Shown here: positions 50,667 through 63,770 of the stretch, piece after piece
How the letters are laid out: each line of letters opens with the position of its first letter
Position numbering within the stretch: position 1 is the first letter of the stretch
From: Halichondria panicea
Lineage: Eukaryota > Porifera > Demospongiae > Suberitida > Halichondriidae
Direction: 5' to 3'
DNA length: 64,000 bases
Assembly (NCBI RefSeq): GCF_963675165.1
Contig: NC_087393.1
Span: forward strand, 2,299,502 to 2,363,501
Made by a program: the position numbers and the translations under genes
The notes under the pieces: model-generated
The model's database searches: none
What the model was told of the DNA's origin: nothing
The model's input: only the letters and a program-made list of their open reading frames with translations

Positions 50667-52371
50667 CAGGAGAAACGACAGTAACGTTTGTTTGAATTGT
50701 GATGGCTATAGGGTACGTCAACACTCCTTCCACCAGCTGTATGGTATTAACAATGGTTGTGTCACTCTCAGCTGCCGAAGTAGCTCCTGGTAATACTGAG
50801 AATAAGGGGACTGTGTGCGTGCATACGTGTGTGTGTTCACACAATAATAGCAGAAATACACTTTGACATTCATGCACACTGTATTATTGTCATCAGTATA
50901 ATATTATAGCATTGTGGCAATGCAAATACACCTACCGTCATCATCAATAATGGTGACATTGACTACATCATCGACATTGAAAGCCAGCCGTCCAATAGGA
51001 GAGGAGTGTGGCCACAGAAGGATAGTCTCGTTCATCTCAACCATATCATCATTCAGAATAATTAGCTGAGTGGTGTTCCTCGATCCCTCCTGAGAAGTGC
51101 TAGGGTACAGGAATACTGGGTGTATGCTGAAGTCTTCATTCTCTGTGGATTAGAAACAAGCATGACACAACTAATGCAACTTTGGTGGCACATTAACTAT
51201 AACTTAATACGTATAATTTTAGAGCGAAACTGAACTTGAAGGCACAAGAATTGAGAGCGGAAGTCTCCGACAATTCATATTAGTTCACAAGTGCACTGAC
51301 TTACCTATAGCAGAGCCGTTATTGGTGAAGTATATAGTGAGAATAAAAGGAAATTGATTGAATGTTTGAAGGTCAATAAAATTGATGTTTGTGTTGAAGT
51401 TTTCAAAGACATCGAGTACAGGTACTCCAAATGGAAACACGATGAACACTGCAAAAAAAGTTGTACGTGGTAACATGCAGTTATATACCATGCAGCTAAT
51501 GAATGGACATGCAGGGAAAATTGAAGCACGACAAGAGGTCTGGCTATAATTTATATGCAGTTGCAATTGGCATGTAAACATCACAAACGTATACATGTAG
51601 TTACAGTGGAAGATGTGATAAACTAGATTAAAAGGTGTTAGTAAGTGTAGTATTACACTAAAGATTGAGCTACGCTGGGTGTACGTACAAACCCACCATC
51701 ATTGTCCAGAATGATGACAGTAATGCTGGTATTGAACAAGCCAGACGAAATGGTGAGCATAAAAACTTCATCAAATTCAGCAACAACATCTTCAAAGATC
51801 TCAATGGGAACACTCACTAGTGCTCTGGTATTGTTACTAGAGACGCTAGATGTAGGATCTCCGAATGAGTAGTCCACACCACCTGCATGAATGCAGCAGA
51901 TGGGATTGCATATAATTATTATACATACATGCAATAGGAAAGTAACACCAAAATGTGAATAGCTAATTATAATGAACATTCCTTAGTAAGATAATCTGTC
52001 TGTACGCAGCACAACGGTGTAGGAACAGTGATTAGCCTAACATGCAGAGTTATGTAAAGTCTATATATACAATAAAACGAGTATCCTGTTGTCTTTGAAA
52101 CCTGGCAAACACAATTAGTTTCTCTCGTATAATTATAAAGACCATTGGTAACTTTACATGTAAAAGCGTCCCATGCTCATGCATTTAAAGTAGTTCTGGG
52201 CATAATAATACGTATTGGTTCACTCACTTGTGGTATTAATGTTTTGTACATCAGCGACAAAAGCTCGATCCGCAACATCACCAACCAGCTGAAACGTGAC
52301 AGTCACATTGCCAGCATCCTCACGAAACATGACCACATCTGCAGCAGCACCTCCATTGATGCTACCTAGGG
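50667..52371 (-). CDS. Calx-beta domains 4-5 and first half of 6 (copy B)
   Basis: Matches 6259-7952. The codon that is TGA in copy A is GGA here, so the domain 5 exon reads PFGVPVLDVFENF without interruption. Confidence 0.83.
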
Positions 52372-52451
52372 CTGCGCATTGTAAAATCATGCACTTAATT
52401 ATGTATATAGCTGCCATCACAATACCGATGCAATTTACATAATTAGAATAC

Positions 52452-53704
52452 CTTCACAAGCTGGTGTTGTTCCATTGAATTCCCCCACTGTCATATTGCC
52501 ATCGCCACAAGTCCTTGTCTCATTACCAACCAGAGAGAACCCTACGTCACAGCTGAAATAAGCCTCCGTTCCAAAACTAAAGGCACCTATATTGTTATTA
52601 TCTGTGCTGTAGGACACCGTTCCATTCTCGGGTGCTGAAAGAGTCTCACAGGTAATAGCTGCATGTAGAATTAATGACATTATAATTATACAGTGTATAC
52701 CGTATAGCGCGAAATTTTTGAGGGCTTAATTTTCGCGGATTTCGTGGGTTAGAATTCTACATGAAAAGTAAGTCCACGAAAATTGATTTAAGGGCTTCCG
52801 GTAAGCAGTCATTCCGCGAACATTGTGCAACGAAATGGCTTTTAGAGGCCAATCCACAAAATCATTGTTATAATACAAGTATAATTTAACAATAATAACA
52901 CATTTTATGACATATTTACAAGCACAGCTAGAACTCTAGAGATTATACAGATAGAGTAGTACCATGGCATGCATATATAATAATATGCACACAATTGAAT
53001 CAAAAGATAACCATGCAGGCAAGGGTGGAAGAATGTATCCATGCAGACTGAAATACGGTGGTATAGAACTATATATCTGTACTGTTTCTGCAGTTTCTAA
53101 TTTGACTGCCGTGATAGTTTGGCACTCTGTAGACAAATTTTGACAACAAATTTCGAACTGAAAGCACTGGTTATTGCTAGGAAAATTACTAGAATTATAG
53201 CTGAATCTATAGAGCAAGAGATTGCGATCTGTATAATCTAGAGTTTTTCAACACTACGTATAATCATATCTTCCCTCTATATATTTAACCTCCAATTATC
53301 TGTACCTATAGAATCCCGACAATTGCAAAAGCAGAATACAAGTATACTAAACTGGGCGGAGCCATGCCAGGCTCCACTCTGTATAATCTGTGACAGTATC
53401 CACCGGTATACTGTATGTCTTCTTATATCAATCAAAAGCATATTTCACATACTCCTATACGTACTACTACGTATATGTAGTCTACACCTACCATTGCACT
53501 GAGGTGCAGCACCATTCCACTGTCCTACAGTGTTGACTACATCGCCGAGACACACCCTCAGAACATCACCTCCTTCCAGTCCTAGGCCAAGGTTGCAAGT
53601 GTACTTAGCCTCAGTGCCAAGCGGGAAAGGGGGTGGTTGGTTAATGGAATATGTGATCGTTCCGTTTTCAGGCTCAGTGAGTTCGAGACACACCACCGTT
53701 TCAG
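52452..53704 (-). CDS. Two sushi domains (copy B); middle one deleted
   Basis: Exons 53492-53704 and 52452-52658 match sushi 1 and 3 of copy A. The intervening exon is gone, together with the right end of a MITE. The junction CCAATCCAC/AAAATC shares AC with both parent edges. Because all three exons start and end in phase 1, sushi 1 still joins sushi 3 in frame. Confidence 0.9.
52689..52858. mobile_element. MITE, truncated by deletion (copy B)
   Basis: The left end TATACCGTATAGCGCG and most of the body match 8279-8440. The right inverted repeat is missing: sequence jumps from CCAATCCAC directly to AAAATCATTG, which in copy A lies 582 bases further on. Confidence 0.8.
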
Positions 53705-53894
53705 CTGAAAGCAAAAGTATAACTTACATGTACATCGAAATCATTCTTTAATAAAAGCCAGTGAGACAACTATATGCCAATGCGGCAACTTGCACAACAT
53801 TAACGTGACCATGCACACTCCAATATATAATAAGGTAGTTTTCAGTGTTGACGCAAAATTAATAAAATGTGTACTACAGATACATAACACTCAC

Positions 53895-55935
53895 CCTCGT
53901 TGTCAATAATAGTGATAGTTGTGACATCAGTGTCTCCCCCAGATGAAAACTCTCCTCGAGTTGAGAGTATAGAAGCAACCACAATAATTACCTCCTCAAT
54001 CTCAATGGGTACATCTTGAAGTATAGAGACATTTACAAAGAACTTGGTGCCTGGTCCAGAACCAGCCTCAAAGGTCAATGTGGTTCCAAAGCTCAGGTAG
54101 TCTTCCCCAACTGTATGTGAGAATGATAAAACGTACAACATTCACATACAGGATTATTACTATATATATATGTTACATAGAAATACTCCTTCAGAATTAA
54201 GTATGCTTACTGGTAGCAAGTCTGTTGTCAGGAAAGAATATTCCAAACAAAGTTGCCATCTGTGTTCCATCTTGAACGAGTACATCAATTGGAAACGTGA
54301 GCGTTGATTGGACGAGCTCAACACACAGCTGCACAATTGTATTACTTTCTTCGGTGAAGTTGGTCTCAGCCACCAACTGAAAAATAGGCACTACAAAAAA
54401 TATGATTAAATTTAAATTTGTTTTATGATATACCAACACTGTTACAGTAGTTCACAAGCTCAATAATTATAGTAACAATAAACTAAGTCTAGAAATAATT
54501 GACTACATTTAGTTACAGCAGAATGGATTGCAAGCATGATCGAAGAGATTAGCAATTAAAGTGGTGCAGCTATATTTATGCATGTTTTAGTTTATGCCAT
54601 ACATGATTGTAATCATGATCAGGAGTCAAGCCGATATAATTATACTCTTTGTAATTTTAGCCTTACTGTGAACCAAGGTACAATACACACACTTCTGTTC
54701 ATTACCATCGACATCCATAATAGTTCCCTCTACTAAGTCTTCTCCCACAGGGAATGCCAAACGAGCCAGAGGCATTGTGGTCAGCTGCAATATCAGAGTC
54801 TCATTCTCCTCCACCAGTAGGTCCCGCAGAATGGTTACTTGAGCAGAAGAGGAGACGCCAGGACCAGAACCAGTATCAAACGTTAGGACGAGCGGAGCGG
54901 TAAAATCTCCATCTAATAAAAGTGATGGCCAATGATAGAACATTACTAGAGCAATTTGTATGAATTATCTGAACTATCGTGACGACTTATATAATTATAT
55001 ACATAATCATTGTACTTCAAAGTACACACTCGCATTTAAAACAGGCAAGGATCCTATAGCTATACGTTCGTGTATTTCAAGTTTTTTTGGTGTCCCTGAT
55101 ATTTTCAAATGTAATTAATTATGATTGATTGCTGCCATGTAAAGCGTTAGAATTATTAGTTGAATGAAAACTTAACCCATTCAATGATACACACAAATCC
55201 ATTTACATATATATAATACGTAAGAATCTCTTACCACTCCTTTTGGCTGTTCCAATGTCATTAAGGACAATCTCCACTGGAAAGGGTAGAGTTCCCACAA
55301 GCAGTGACACAACAATGGATTCAGCGAGCGTACTAGCAGTCTCAGTGACTGTGAATGAGCCTGGCGAATTAGTGATCTGGAACATTACTGCATAAACAAA
55401 ACCACAGAAGTTATGCATTGCAGGATACCCATGCAGCCTACGAAATACACACCCTATCATTTCTCACCATCCTCGTCCAAGATGATGACAGTGGCCATGA
55501 TAAAGGTGGTGTTAACATTGGGATCAGGTGAGTCAGCTGTCACCACGAACATCTCGTCAAACTCTATCAGATTGTCATTGAATATATCTATCTGGATACA
55601 CATCAGAGATCCTGGCCCGCCTTGAGCAGTGGCATTGAAAAACGTCGAGGTGGTATTTACAAAACTATAGTCCTCAGGTTCTGAGAAGAAATGTCAAAAA
55701 ACTGTTTACGATATACGCATAACTAATTGTAGATTTTAGCCATATTCAAGCACAACATGCATGACGCGAAAGAAGTTCATGTTATAGTATACCTGTAGCA
55801 TTTCCGTTTACTGTGACCAGACTCACAACCACATCTCTGGGTAAAAACCCCTCAGTGGCTATTTCCAGACAAACTGTTACATTCCCCACATCCTCTCTCA
55901 CCAAGTACTCATCTTGGGTGAATCGAAAGTCAATG
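53895..55935 (-). CDS. Calx-beta domains 1-3 (copy B)
   Basis: Six exons parallel to 10059-12114, all open. The only length change is the loss of one Glu codon in the second half of domain 2. Confidence 0.83.
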
Positions 55936-56247
55936 GCTGGAAGGAGAGTCTAAATAAAACTCACTTATAGCTGTTAGCTATAATTATATATAGTTAACGT
56001 TGATTTTAATACGTGGTATAAAAAAAAGAAAGCTTACCCTGAGAGATATTTCGAAGGTGTTACTATAGAGAGGGGGGTTTGTTATGTAATACCACGTAAA
56101 AAACAATGATGAAATTACAAATTAATGCAGCCACAGCAGATACCAGGAAGCATAATTATGATCATGAACTATAAAACACACTCAACTATATATCACCTTT
56201 TGTCAGTGATATCTATAATGTATACGTACTCAGGTAAAGACCCTTAC

Positions 56248-57966
56248 CGATGCTTTCAATAATCTCTTGAAATCTTCCTGGCTGTTCCCTGCACGATATA
56301 CAGAAGCAAACACAGTATAGTCATCACATACATACATACACTACATATACTTGCCTCTCTGTGCAGTTGAATATTACGTCTATAATAGTGATCAGGACGG
56401 GGTTGATTGTCATCTGATTCAATACAGCAAGCCCAACATCATTGTTAGTGTAGTCTGTATATACAACACAAAAAGTATACAGTTTGTGGCACAGTAGATG
56501 CAATACTTAATACAGATATAATATTGAAGGAAAATTAGCAGGATACGGATACTCACTGCATTGCACAGGCTGTATATTCTCAGTTAAACGTCTTATTCGA
56601 CGAGATCTTTCAGGAGTATGCCTTGCAAACCGAGGATTGGCTGTGGTAACATTATCTCCAGTATCATCGCCCTCTATTCCGAGGCCGTCCAAGTCAATGG
56701 GGGGTGGTTCCAACTCATCGAGGGTTAAGGCCTCACCATTACCCTCAAGTGCCAGCCTCGAATGTGCAGCCAGGAGGATACCAGTGACATCCGCCACGCG
56801 AGCAGCAGGGATTACAGCCTGTCAGCATGCACATGGAAGGAACCGTTACAAATGTATTTTGGAAAGGGACTTGTCAATACTGCATACTGTAGTGCTAGTA
56901 CGTAATGCTAGTACGTAATGGTAGGGTAATGAAGTACTTTGAGACCTCTCATCAAACGCAAATGGTTTCAAACAAAAATGAATTGTGATGACTAACCTCC
57001 GGTGGTGTGTTCCCCAACTCAGGGAGGGTCGTAAATGATGTGAAGAAGACAAACACTCCAGCTCTAGTTAATGGACCTGCATCGATTGAAGGGATAGTAC
57101 TCTAAAGACTAGGGTATATATATGCCGACTTCATAGTACCCTCAAGTCATAGTAGATTTTATAATGCTTCACTCATGTGTCAGAACACCGAATGAAAATC
57201 AATGTCATACCGACATTACCTCAAATTATGAAGTTGATATAATTATGCATTTCATAAAAGCAAACAAGTGTCTTAATTGAAGTCTTACACCTTGCATACA
57301 TGGCTTCTATTTGCCAATATTAGTAACCATGCAGACAATTCACAAATCAGGTGGTACTATCGTACTATACCATACTTATACTACCACTAACCAGGTCCTG
57401 AGAAGATTGTGACAGAATCGTTAGTCAGTGGAGCTTCACGAATGAATTCCAGCTGGGTACCGTTGGTATCTATGACTACCAGCTTGTTGATGGGTGATGG
57501 CAACCTTTTTTGGGGAATTTGAGAATTTGAGCATTTCATTTAAGTAACTTACGTACGTACGTAACTCTTAAAATAGCAATACTGATCAATAGCTACATTC
57601 TATGAACACTTCTTCTTTCAGAAATACATAATTTTATTGACCCTTTATATATACGTTAGATTTTGCACCTGCGTATGACTGCCATGTTCGTCATGTCAAG
57701 AATAGTGACCACTCTGTTGACGTACGTGATGCCACCATTAAAAGGAACATTAACCTCATCCACACTGCAGGCCAGGGTTGTGGCATCCTCCAAACTGAGA
57801 GTGCTTCTCTTCATTCGCTTAACATACTCCACTTGACGCGTAACTCTGGCACTCTGGGCATATAATTAATACACGATTCACAGTGATGTACTATTGATAT
57901 ATCTCTGGAGCAGCCAACTTACAAACAATTGTCGTGAATTAGAGCCTTGTCCTCCACTGTTATCAT
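56248..57966 (-). CDS. Linker with two furin-like motifs (copy B)
   Basis: Counterpart of 12422-14148. Both RMKR and RIRR motifs are kept, as is the GC donor. Differences are few: EGDD for EDDD and RFQE for RIQE. Confidence 0.68.
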
Positions 57967-58263
57967 CTATATGGTAGTAGTATAAGCAAGATTTAAAGAA
58001 TGTGTTAATCTAATTTCTAGCCTGAGTTTGACTTATGAATTCACTAGCAGACTGCTTGTACATGCATGTACAATGGTCATGCATGGATTCCTTTTTACTC
58101 CTAATGTTATAGGCTCCTGAGCTGCTATACCATTACACACACAGAAAACTTATTTAGTGTGCATGCCTGGACGTCCCCTTACAATAAATTTACGAACAGT
58201 GTCCTATGATGTAAGTATAACGTAATTGTATATACGGTAACACTGGTTGAAACATAATTACAC

Positions 58264-58435
58264 CAAGGGCGTATAAAAGAAGAGAGGGCATGCAACTCCA
58301 CTATCAGTATACGTAGCTAGCAGAGCTCAAAATTTCTATTTTTGGCACTTCATGCAAATGCACACATTCCTCCGCCCACGTTTGAACTCTGCTCATATGG
58401 GAGTTGCATGCCCTCTCTTCTTTTATACGCCCTTG
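58264..58435. mobile_element. MITE with CAAGGGCGTATAAAAGAAGA ends (copy B)
   Basis: Same element and position as 14445-14617, with both arms intact. Confidence 0.82.
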
Positions 58436-58615
58436 ATTACACTACTTAAAACTGTAATTTTGGGGACTCATTATAATTATAATCTGGCTGTTTCTTGTAG
58501 ATGAATAGCCTCCTTCACAGGCCCAATGTGGTTGTCCAGGGGTATGTCCGATGGGGTCAGGGGGGTCAACTTTTAAGGTGTATGCTGGTTTAAGGTAACT
58601 ATAGGATTCACTTAC

Positions 58616-61310
58616 TGCCAGTCATTGCTAGTAAGCCAGTGCTCACACACACTACAGTGGCCGAGAACCCAGGAAACCTTCCCCTGTCACTGGTCCTCAG
58701 GATTACCTCAATAGTACCTGCAGTTAAAGTGCATTCTTATAACGAGCAAAGAATCTAAGTATATACGTGATGTGCATGTATGTGCATGCAATGCCACACA
58801 ATGTACATCTCAGAATGAAGGGCAAGAGTCGCCGAGGGGTATGTAACCACAATATATGTAGTGGACAAATATGGGGTCCATATAATTATTATGGGTTTGG
58901 TATCTGAATTATGCCATGTCACAGCAGCACTGTAAAAAAGGACCTCCCCTAGCAACAATCGAATGCACGGTGCTACTGCAAAAAGAGCAGGACTTCGCAG
59001 CTGTCATGCAAAGAGTTGCTCAGGATAGAGGTGAATGTTGTGGTGTGACACATGGTGGACTGGTGGTAAATGTGGGTATGTATGGAGACTTATCAAATAA
59101 AAAAACTTGCATTATACACCTATGTTATTTTATATGTCTTACAACTGTTGATCAATAGAGTAGTGATGTAAGTGTGGTGTGTTTACACTCTAGATTTGAC
59201 AATTGTTATATATACATAACACGCTCGAGATACTAAAGCAGTGCCTCATCTAGGCTAAAGTGTATAACTATCATAATAATTTATAGGTCGTACTGCTTTA
59301 AATGCATGGCATGCAAATTGGGTCAAGCTTACTGGGGACAACTTTTTTAGTAGGAGATTTTTAAACCTGCCTTTTAAGCGAGAATGCAGTGTATAATTAT
59401 TATCATTACAGCTTGAGATTCATGAGGTGGATGTATACACCTACCAGAATCAAGCGAAGATGCTAGTTCACTGGGAATGTTGGTGCCACAGGTTTCAATA
59501 AAGCCAAACCCTCCTCCACCTCTGCTCACTTGGAGGGAATCGATGCACCTACAAAATAAAACATGTATCAATCATTTCACACAAACAGTTGCATTGGTCT
59601 GTTTACCATGTAAATACCATTCATTGAGATATTTGATAGTCTAATACGTACGTGTTACTTTTTTGTAAAATTAGATTACCATAGTTCCTGTATGGTTAAC
59701 TATGCTTCCTGTTACTGTTATTGTGATTGTTTGTATGAGTTCTGTGACGTGGTGCTGTTCGTTAGTACGTGATTTCTGCTTATACTAATATAGTTGCATG
59801 TTTGTTGTTGTTTCATGATTGTTGTTCTTTGTATCTATAGCTATAGTTATATAGAGGCTCGCTCCAGGCGGCTCTCTTGTGTATGCATGGGAGCCTCTGC
59901 AGGTCCACTACCTTTGTCTTGTGCCTATATACTTAAATTATGCCAGTTATGCCGTTGCATGTTCTTGTGCATTTTATAAGTTATTGGATAACTCTATTTC
60001 AAACTCAAACGTCTGCATAATTCAGCGACATTAAATAGATACCAATTATTGCATGTACTCCTTAGTGCAATCAATAAAATTTTCCCTGCAATAATAATAA
60101 TTATAGTTATCTACGTCCAACTAAATGGTATACGTAGTATGCATTTCATGAATCATGTACATGTATGGAACTAAAGGTGCTACATTTTTAGAAAGTGTTA
60201 CATTAAGTAATCTATCGGATAAGGCAAAACTGGCATGCCATACTTTGTTTGGAGAACACTATGCACATAGAAGCACACGCAGACCAATAAAACTGACCTA
60301 ACTATCAGTAGTTACAATCACATAGTTTATGCTTATGACATTCTGGCTAATAAGTATATTGACACACCTTGGCTGAGGGAAATTACGATCCTCGCATATC
60401 GGCTCCTCAATTTCCAGAGATGTGAGATTGAAGAAAGCAAAATGATTATCCGGACACTGCACTCTATACTTCATTAGAAACTGGTTGCCATAACTGCAAA
60501 AACATCAGCTCATGATCAATGAACCGTTATAGGTATATTCGATGCACTCCTGGCGCGCATGCATGCATGTGTTCATATAAATTATCTTATATGTGATGCA
60601 TACATTCTACATGCAGTCATGCTATACGTTGTAATAATTATAGGTGTGTGTAAATGAACATGCACACTAACTTTGTTGGGTTGGCCAATGACCTCCCTGG
60701 TGAAAAGAGGTAGTAAACGCGTGGGTCTCCTCCTATTGTATCGAGTGGCCGCACAATGTCATCTCTGCTTCGAATCACGCAAGTTCTGGAGTTTCAATTC
60801 CCACGTATTCTTGTGGTATAGATAGCATACTGACTGGAGGACATAGATAGACGTTAAAGTATAATACATGATTCCTTCAAAAAATCTAACTCAACTCGAC
60901 CACTAAAGTATACGCTCTCTATCAAATGCAATTCAACATACTTTGGTTGTGGAACATCTGTGCGGGCTGTATTCACAATTGTACAATTAAGGACATCCAG
61001 TCTGTTCAAAAGGCAGCCACGTGGTCTTCCAAACCGGGGCTGTGAGGAAGAGCTGCATGACGAGGGAAATAAAATATAAATTGGACCATATTAAAGGAGT
61101 CACTGATCTGACTTCACACTGACATACAATTAATATACACCAACAGTAAACCATGCATGCATGTCATGCAGGAAGGAGACTACATTATAAAGAACGAGGC
61201 TTTAAGATTTACCATGAGTACAAATAATTATGCTAAAGATACATAATATTATATATATACCTTGAAATCAAGCATACAAAAATCAAGGAAAATGCAGCAA
61301 TGACAGTCAT
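58616..61310 (-). CDS. Signal peptide and CUB exons (copy B), with in-frame TGA
   Basis: Same six exons as 14798-17469. In the third, the phase-correct frame reads TGA at 60794-60796 where copy A reads CGA (16959-16961). This is a single C-to-T change in a CpG on the coding strand. The rest of the exon and its splice sites are intact. Confidence 0.8.
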
Positions 61311-62147
61311 TGTTGAGGAGCTTTATCCAGTTTTTCCACCATGCATGCAGTTGCACTGACTATATAATTAATAATAGCAGATGATAGCTAGATATATACA
61401 CTAACTTCAAATACGCATGCAGGCTTTATTAAACAGGGCTATACAAGAGCAATTCATACCAATCATGTGGACATCCTGGATATTCATTAATTTGTTAGCA
61501 AACACAAAAGAGGAATTCGTAACAACATGGATACAGTGGCATGCTGTTAGTGGTATCCGATAACTCTGAAATGTCCCTTACACAAATATGGCCTTCGGAA
61601 TCCACAGATTGCTATTTAGACCTTGTGTTTATGAAACTAGATTTAAATGTGAACACTTATAAACAGTCCACATCTAATTGGTTCTACACAGTTTCATGTT
61701 TTGTAAATCTAGATGAGCACTGCAGTGACCACACATGCATGCACATTCTCAAAACGTAATAATTATACTAGATCTAGATGTCTATACCTCTGCTCATAAC
61801 TGCCATTATAATTTTACACAGCAAGTACATGTTATTTGTAAAGGACAAAGGTGTGGCTATAGATCAGGATCCAGATCTAGATCTCTGACATGTAGTAGTA
61901 GACCTATAGATCTACATGCATGTGTCGGAGCTATAGTCTTGGGCATGAACATTAGAATACTATAATCTGCATGTGCATAGTTTCACTCTTCAGTTCTAGT
62001 GACCTGTTTTTAAAGGCATTTTGTAATGACAGGTCAATTATTGCTTAAGTCAAGTTCTTATGTTTCTCTTGGCCCCAAGGCTTGGCAAATTGTCGTGAAC
62101 CGTATAAAGCAATGATCACATCTAGATCTATATACATTGCTGATTCT
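61311..62147. other. Intergenic, probable promoter region of the modular gene (copy B)
   Basis: Counterpart of 17470-18380 with few changes; no exon found. The conserved AGATCT-rich palindromic patch (61770-61910) is present. Confidence 0.35.
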
Positions 62148-63147
62148 CTATATAATAGAAGAAGAAGATGCATGTGGAAAAGATTGTGTGGATTTTATTT
62201 TATAACCTCCAAGAAAAACTCCTAAAGGATACACCTCTTGCTTTGAATTCTCTGTACAGCTTGCATATAGGACTGGAACCTTGCAAAGACCTGGGTTGAA
62301 CTGCATGGCAACTAGCTCTATGTATAGAATGGTTATAGCATGCATGAGGCTTTATGTCCCAATGCTCGATGGCTGCATGAGGATCAACACTATAACCATC
62401 TAACCTCACTCACCAAGACACTGCCCTTTTTTGATAGCAACAGCTTCGAAAACTGAGTGAGAATGATAATGGCAGCCTGGAAAGCCTTCTACAAAGAGTG
62501 AATATTAATCTTATTGTTGAAAAGGTATACCTGACTCCTTTTAGGCAGGTATTTGAATGTATGTTAATTCCCTATAGATCTAGTTTCTTATAGATCTAGT
62601 GCATTAGAAACAGCCTTAATTGTATGCATGCATGCATGCACTCATCAATGAATGATTTCAGCAGACACAGAAGAGCAACCATTATTCTCGAATTACCCAC
62701 CAAGAAATAGTGAAGAATATGGCTTTGGGGCTCATTACAACCAACAGATAGAAGTAAGTCAGTTTTTCCTAACATTGAACACAAACACCATGGCAAATTG
62801 CCAAGTGCTTTTTCAGGGAGTCTGCAGACATCATCTCGATTTAGCTTACCCAACGAGAACTCATTAGATCTGAGTCGACAATCATTGAAAAAAGAAGAAG
62901 AGTCTTGAGAGTATTTAATCTTCTCATGGAAACTCCCACACCCAGGAGCGTGCTCCATTGCATGTTTTACCCTCAAACGAGCCAAGGAACATATCCAAAA
63001 GGCAACTAGCTCTTTCTCACACCCGTGTATAGAGCTTTCACGACTAGCTGATGCCACTTCACAGCACTTATCACGAACAATCTCACTGTAACTGCTCTCA
63101 CCAATTCTTATGTGTGAGTTAATAGTCCATACAATGATGATAATCAT
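62148..63147 (-). CDS. Small putative secreted Cys-rich protein, copy B, open
   Basis: Exons 62850-63147, 62414-62488 and 62148-62317 join in phase 1, with donors GTAAGC and GTGAGT and acceptors ending TAG. The predicted product has an N-terminal hydrophobic leader followed by a Cys-rich body and a Ser-rich end (ASSSSII). No family recognised. It lies upstream of the modular gene on the same strand. The exons are short and no homologue was available, so the model rests on splice phase and on the contrast with the broken copy A. Confidence 0.45.
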
Positions 63148-63404
63148 GAAAACAACTTTCACCGCAAGCTAAGATACCCGATTTTATATTATTGTGGTCC
63201 GTATATACATGGGTCAGATTGCTTTAGAGTACAATATGGCCATAATCTTATAACTGTAATAGTGATGATTATACAATTCAGTAATGCCCTTGCAAATATA
63301 AACTTATACTTAGTCATTTCCAAAGTAGAATTTGAATATAAATCCCTTAATGTATAACGTACCCCCAAATATTGCTAATTTATTGCATGGTGATTTTGTA
63401 TTGA

Positions 63405-63770
63405 CTATTTATCCAACGGGGACAGAGGAAGGCATGTCAGAGCTTCTCTCAGTTGAGCTTGCCAGACTACAAGATGGTCAATACTTCTATCCATGCTTAT
63501 AGAAAGCCATTCTCTATGTCCATGCAAACAGCCACAGTCCACAATACAATACACTGGCCTAGCCCTGTGAAGATCGAGCAGATCCAAAAGTACGAAGACT
63601 GCAAGACAAAAGGTTTATTAATTTTTCTCCAAATTGTGTGGACAAAGACACACAAACCTGAAACTTTCCTTCTCTCTTCATCCATATGGAGTCTTGTAAC
63701 TGAAGAGAGGCGTTCAAAACTGCACCAAGTGTATCGAGATACGAGGCTTGCACTACAATTGACAATGGCA
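63405..63770 (-). other. Possible exons, counterpart of 19537-19905 (copy B)
   Basis: Same layout as in copy A. The open frame ends earlier, at a TAG at 63405, because of a single change, and has two extra residues (in-frame 6-bp indel near 63560). Confidence 0.25.

Larger units (their letters stand above)
40792..61310 (-). pseudogene. Modular secreted protein, copy B, full length but with a stop and a frameshift
   Basis: A complete layout from the signal peptide (start 61310) to the stop codon at 40792-40794: CUB, furin-flanked linker, Calx-beta 1-3, two sushi, Calx-beta 4-5 and a half, 18 LDLa, half Calx-beta, Ig, and a terminal Cys-rich domain. Exon positions parallel copy A. Three departures from an intact gene are visible. 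A TGA at 60794-60796 replaces the CGA of copy A. One sushi exon is missing. The Ig exon has a one-base-class frameshift at 41927-41938. If these are assembly or haplotype effects, the gene is functional; as written it is not. A secreted adhesive or recognition protein is inferred from the domains only. Confidence 0.75.

Noticed and set aside
40792-61310. Calling the modular gene a sponge aggregation factor
   Set aside because: Calx-beta repeats alone are not enough; other features of that family are not seen, and LDLa, sushi and CUB modules point to a broader extracellular protein type.
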